From Dolichospermum circinale AWQC310F (GTDB taxonomy: Bacteria; Cyanobacteriota; Cyanobacteriia; Cyanobacteriales; Nostocaceae): a stretch of 36,181 nucleotides of DNA. How positions within the stretch are numbered: the stretch's first letter is position 1; each line of letters opens with the position of its first letter. The notes beneath the pieces are model-generated. The model did not search any database and was not told the origin of the DNA. It saw only the letters and a list, made by a program, of their open reading frames with translations. Positions 34,112-36,181 of the stretch are shown here, piece by piece. The stretch is from positions 206,680 to 242,860 of the forward strand of contig NZ_KE384674.1 of the NCBI RefSeq assembly GCF_000426925.1. Reading direction: 5' to 3'. The position numbers and the translations under genes were made by a program.

Positions 34112-34780
34112 CTAATGTTTAAGTTGAAATTGTTGACTATGATTTTGGAATAAGGGACGAACAACTACATACCCAGCCGCAAAACCAGTAATCATAATTA
34201 ATACAATGGTTATTAATAAATTCCAGCCACTCAATTCCTTTGTATTAGACATGGTAGGACGAGAAAAGCGTACCTTTTTCTCTTCTATAAATACCTTTTG
34301 TGACCCCGTAGCGTTAATATCCGTACCAGATACGGCCGCCCCCTGGTGATGGTTTTGAGAATGTGTATTTTTTATGACTGCCTTTTTTTGGGGTTTAGGC
34401 TCTTGACGTGGAGGTGCTGCGGTGAACTTCGGCTTATTTGTAGGTTTATTTGTATATGTTACCTCATGTTTATTACTGATTTGAGGTTGAAGTTGAGTTG
34501 AAGATTTGACTTCTTTATTCAGTTGAGGTGCTACGGGAGAACTAGGTGCTGAAACATCAACTAACTTTTGTAGTTCTAAGCAAGACTCAATGACTTTGGT
34601 AATTTCTTGACGCAGTTGTTGATTTTCTTGGGCTAGTTTTTGATTGTGATTTGTGACTACATCCAATTTGGATTGTATTGCTTGTAACTCCGCTGTCAAC
34701 TCCCGATAAACGTAGAGAGGGACCGAGGGGGGGTAGTTGCTAGGTGGTTGGCTATAGTTAGGGGCTGTAGATGTTTTCAT
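34112..34780 (-). CDS. Hypothetical tail-anchored protein with coiled coil
   Basis: 222 residues. After a Pro/Tyr/Ser-rich N-terminus (NYSQPPSNYPPSVPLYVYRE), residues about 24-76 form a coiled coil (LTAELQAIQSKLDVVTNHNQ, KLAQENQQLRQEITKVIESC). The middle is low-complexity and rich in Pro, Lys, Gln and Thr. A single membrane helix lies near the C-terminus, residues about 186-207 (LLITIVLIMITGFAAGYVVV), so the bulk should face the cytoplasm. No enzymatic motif is visible and the family is not recognised. The layout suggests a scaffold or tether. It is transcribed toward ndhH and stands alone. Confidence 0.75.
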   Translation of the reverse strand: MKTSTAPNYSQPPSNYPPSVPLYVYRELTAELQAIQSKLDVVTNHNQKLAQENQQLRQEITKVIESCLELQKLVDVSAPSSPVAPQLNKEVKSSTQLQPQISNKHEVTYTNKPTNKPKFTAAPPRQEPKPQKKAVIKNTHSQNHHQGAAVSGTDINATGSQKVFIEEKKVRFSRPTMSNTKELSGWNLLITIVLIMITGFAAGYVVVRPLFQNHSQQFQLKH

Positions 34781-34917
34781 GGATATTTTAGTATTAAAAT
34801 CTGGTAATTAGACTCAAGACAACAAGGAGGAGAATATAGTTATTTGCGAGATTATGCCTAAGAATAATGTAAAATTGCACAAAAGGCAAAGTTTTGCAAT
34901 TAAATTAATTGAAATTA

Positions 34918-36135
34918 ATGAAAAAAATATTTCTCAAATGGCAACATCAAACTAGAAAACTGGGATTTTTAGCGATTATCATGGCCATGAGTATGATAGC
35001 TATCATTATGCTATCATACCCTTTAAATGCCCAAATTCCTAATTCCACAGAATTACGGGGGGTATGGTTGACAAATATTGATAGTGATGTTTTATTTGAG
35101 AGAGAACGATTAAAACAGAGCTTACGAACATTACAGCAATTCAACTTTAACACCGTTTATCCCGCCGTCTGGAATTGGGGATATACATTGTATCCTAGCA
35201 AAGTAGCAGCCAAAGTAATTGGTAAAGCAGTTGACCCCACCCCCGGACTGCAAAAGCGAGATATGCTTAAAGAAATCATCACCCAGGGACATAAGCAAAA
35301 TTTAACAGTAATTCCCTGGTTTGAATTTGGCTTTATGGCACCTGCTGATTCACTTTTAGCTAAAAATCGTCCTGGTTGGTTGACAAATCGCCAAGATGGC
35401 ACAAGAATAGTCAAAGAAGGAATACATAACCGAGTTTGGTTAAATCCCTTTCGTCCCGAAGTGCAAAAATTTATTCAAGATTTGATAGTAGAAATAGTTA
35501 AAAATTATGATCTTGATGGAATTCAATTTGATGATCATTTCGGTTTACCATCAGAACTAGGATATGATAGCTACACTACAGCATTATACCAACAGGAACA
35601 TCAAGGTAAACTTCCCCCCACAGACTTCAAAAATCCAGAATGGGTAAGTTGGAGAGCGAACAAAATTACCGCATTTATGCAGCAGGTATTTACAGCAATT
35701 AAAGCCAATAAAAAAGATTGTATCGTTTCCGTGGCACCAAATCCCCAGCGTTTTTCCTATGAATATTTCCTAGCAGATTGGCAAAAATGGGAAAGAATGG
35801 GAATAATTGAAGACCTAGTTTTACAGATTTATCGTGATGATTTAAACATCTTTATCAGCGAATTAGAATATCCAGAAGTAAAACTAGCCCAAAGTCATAT
35901 TCCCGTGAGTATTGGAATTTTAAGCGGGTTAAAAAATCGTTCAGTTTCCATAGAACAAATAAAAACCCAAGTCGAGAAAGTACGCGAGAGGAAATTTGCT
36001 GGTGTTTCCTTTTTCTTCTATGAAACCCTCTGGAATATTAGCCAAGAAAAACCCCAACAACGTCAACAAACATGGCGAAAAATATTCCCCACACCTGCAA
36101 ATTATCCCAACTTATTAGCAAATTGGAAACCGTAG
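34918..36135 (+). CDS. Exported glycosyl hydrolase-like protein (GHL10 / DUF187, DigH-YngK type)
   Basis: 405 residues from ATG 34918; an in-frame TTG at 34909 adds only MKL and is less likely. The signal sequence has basic KKIFLKWQHQTRK followed by a long hydrophobic segment and ends near LNAQIP, giving export or a membrane anchor. STELRGVWLTNIDSDVLFER, LQQFNFNTVYPAVWNWGY, TVIPWFEFGF, RVWLNPFRPEVQKFI and YDLDGIQFDDHFG are the strands of the GHL10 TIM barrel. E in WFEFG and the DD in FDDHFG are likely catalytic. Relatives such as E. coli DigH cut denuded peptidoglycan glycan strands. Substrate here is inferred from family. The last 46 bases of the window after the stop contain nothing recognisable. 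Confidence 0.85.
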   Translation: MKKIFLKWQHQTRKLGFLAIIMAMSMIAIIMLSYPLNAQIPNSTELRGVWLTNIDSDVLFERERLKQSLRTLQQFNFNTVYPAVWNWGYTLYPSKVAAKVIGKAVDPTPGLQKRDMLKEIITQGHKQNLTVIPWFEFGFMAPADSLLAKNRPGWLTNRQDGTRIVKEGIHNRVWLNPFRPEVQKFIQDLIVEIVKNYDLDGIQFDDHFGLPSELGYDSYTTALYQQEHQGKLPPTDFKNPEWVSWRANKITAFMQQVFTAIKANKKDCIVSVAPNPQRFSYEYFLADWQKWERMGIIEDLVLQIYRDDLNIFISELEYPEVKLAQSHIPVSIGILSGLKNRSVSIEQIKTQVEKVRERKFAGVSFFFYETLWNISQEKPQQRQQTWRKIFPTPANYPNLLANWKP

Positions 36136-36181
36136 GAAATTACAGCAGTTACCGGTATTCACAAAGTACAGATATTAATGA

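Overview
The window looks like chromosomal DNA of a filamentous, probably heterocyst-forming cyanobacterium (Nostocales, of the Anabaena/Dolichospermum/Aphanizomenon kind). Reasons: AT-rich sequence; many HIP1 palindromes (GCGATCGC, for example near 4956, 10326, 17868, 23766 and 28167); an NDH-1 gene of cyanobacterial/chloroplast type (ndhH); cyanobacteria-restricted families (DUF1824, a probable carboxysome chaperone CcmS, a sterol-desaturase/SDR fusion, several Uma2 nucleases); and many short palindromic intergenic repeats. The genus is inference. No tRNA, rRNA, CRISPR array or intact insertion sequence was seen.

Layout. 1-1000: toxin-type genes, namely the broken 5' part of a barstar-like gene running off the left edge and a HicB-like/PIN toxin-antitoxin pair. 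1200-5750 (minus strand): lipid desaturase/SDR fusion, VOC-like protein, probable CcmS, four-helix-bundle protein and an ABC exporter. 6160-8550 (plus): DUF1824 and an ABC-F ATPase. 8600-13100: the most unusual part. A 52-residue peptide gene with a double-glycine leader and an aromatic-rich core, preceded by a nested inverted-repeat element, faces a lipoxygenase/cytochrome P450 operon; the block is bracketed by repeated elements. 13200-17360: stand-alone FtsH-type peptidase, Uma2 nuclease with a heptad tail, truncated GIY-YIG gene, and an unrecognised translationally coupled two-gene module (117 and 555 aa). 17540-24260: housekeeping and small-molecule genes (alaS, Uma2, PLP-dependent deaminase, PPOX-fold protein, GNAT, RNase HI with an extra domain). 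24420-32560 (minus): ABC exporter, two hypothetical proteins (one secreted), rsmH with a small partner gene, and a single-chain restriction-modification enzyme. 32870-36135: ndhH, a coiled-coil membrane protein and an exported GHL10-type glycosyl hydrolase.

How genes may work together. The lipoxygenase and P450 (17 bp apart) form a plausible oxylipin pathway: the first makes a fatty-acid hydroperoxide and the second, which lacks the usual oxygen-activating I-helix motif, rearranges it. The facing peptide gene has the features of a ribosomally made, leader-cleaved natural product. Whether the P450 also acts on it is speculative. The 15345-17362 module is the best candidate for an undescribed system of a defence-like kind, because its genes overlap by four bases, match no family I can name, and the large protein ends in a winged-helix-like domain resembling those of restriction/defence proteins.
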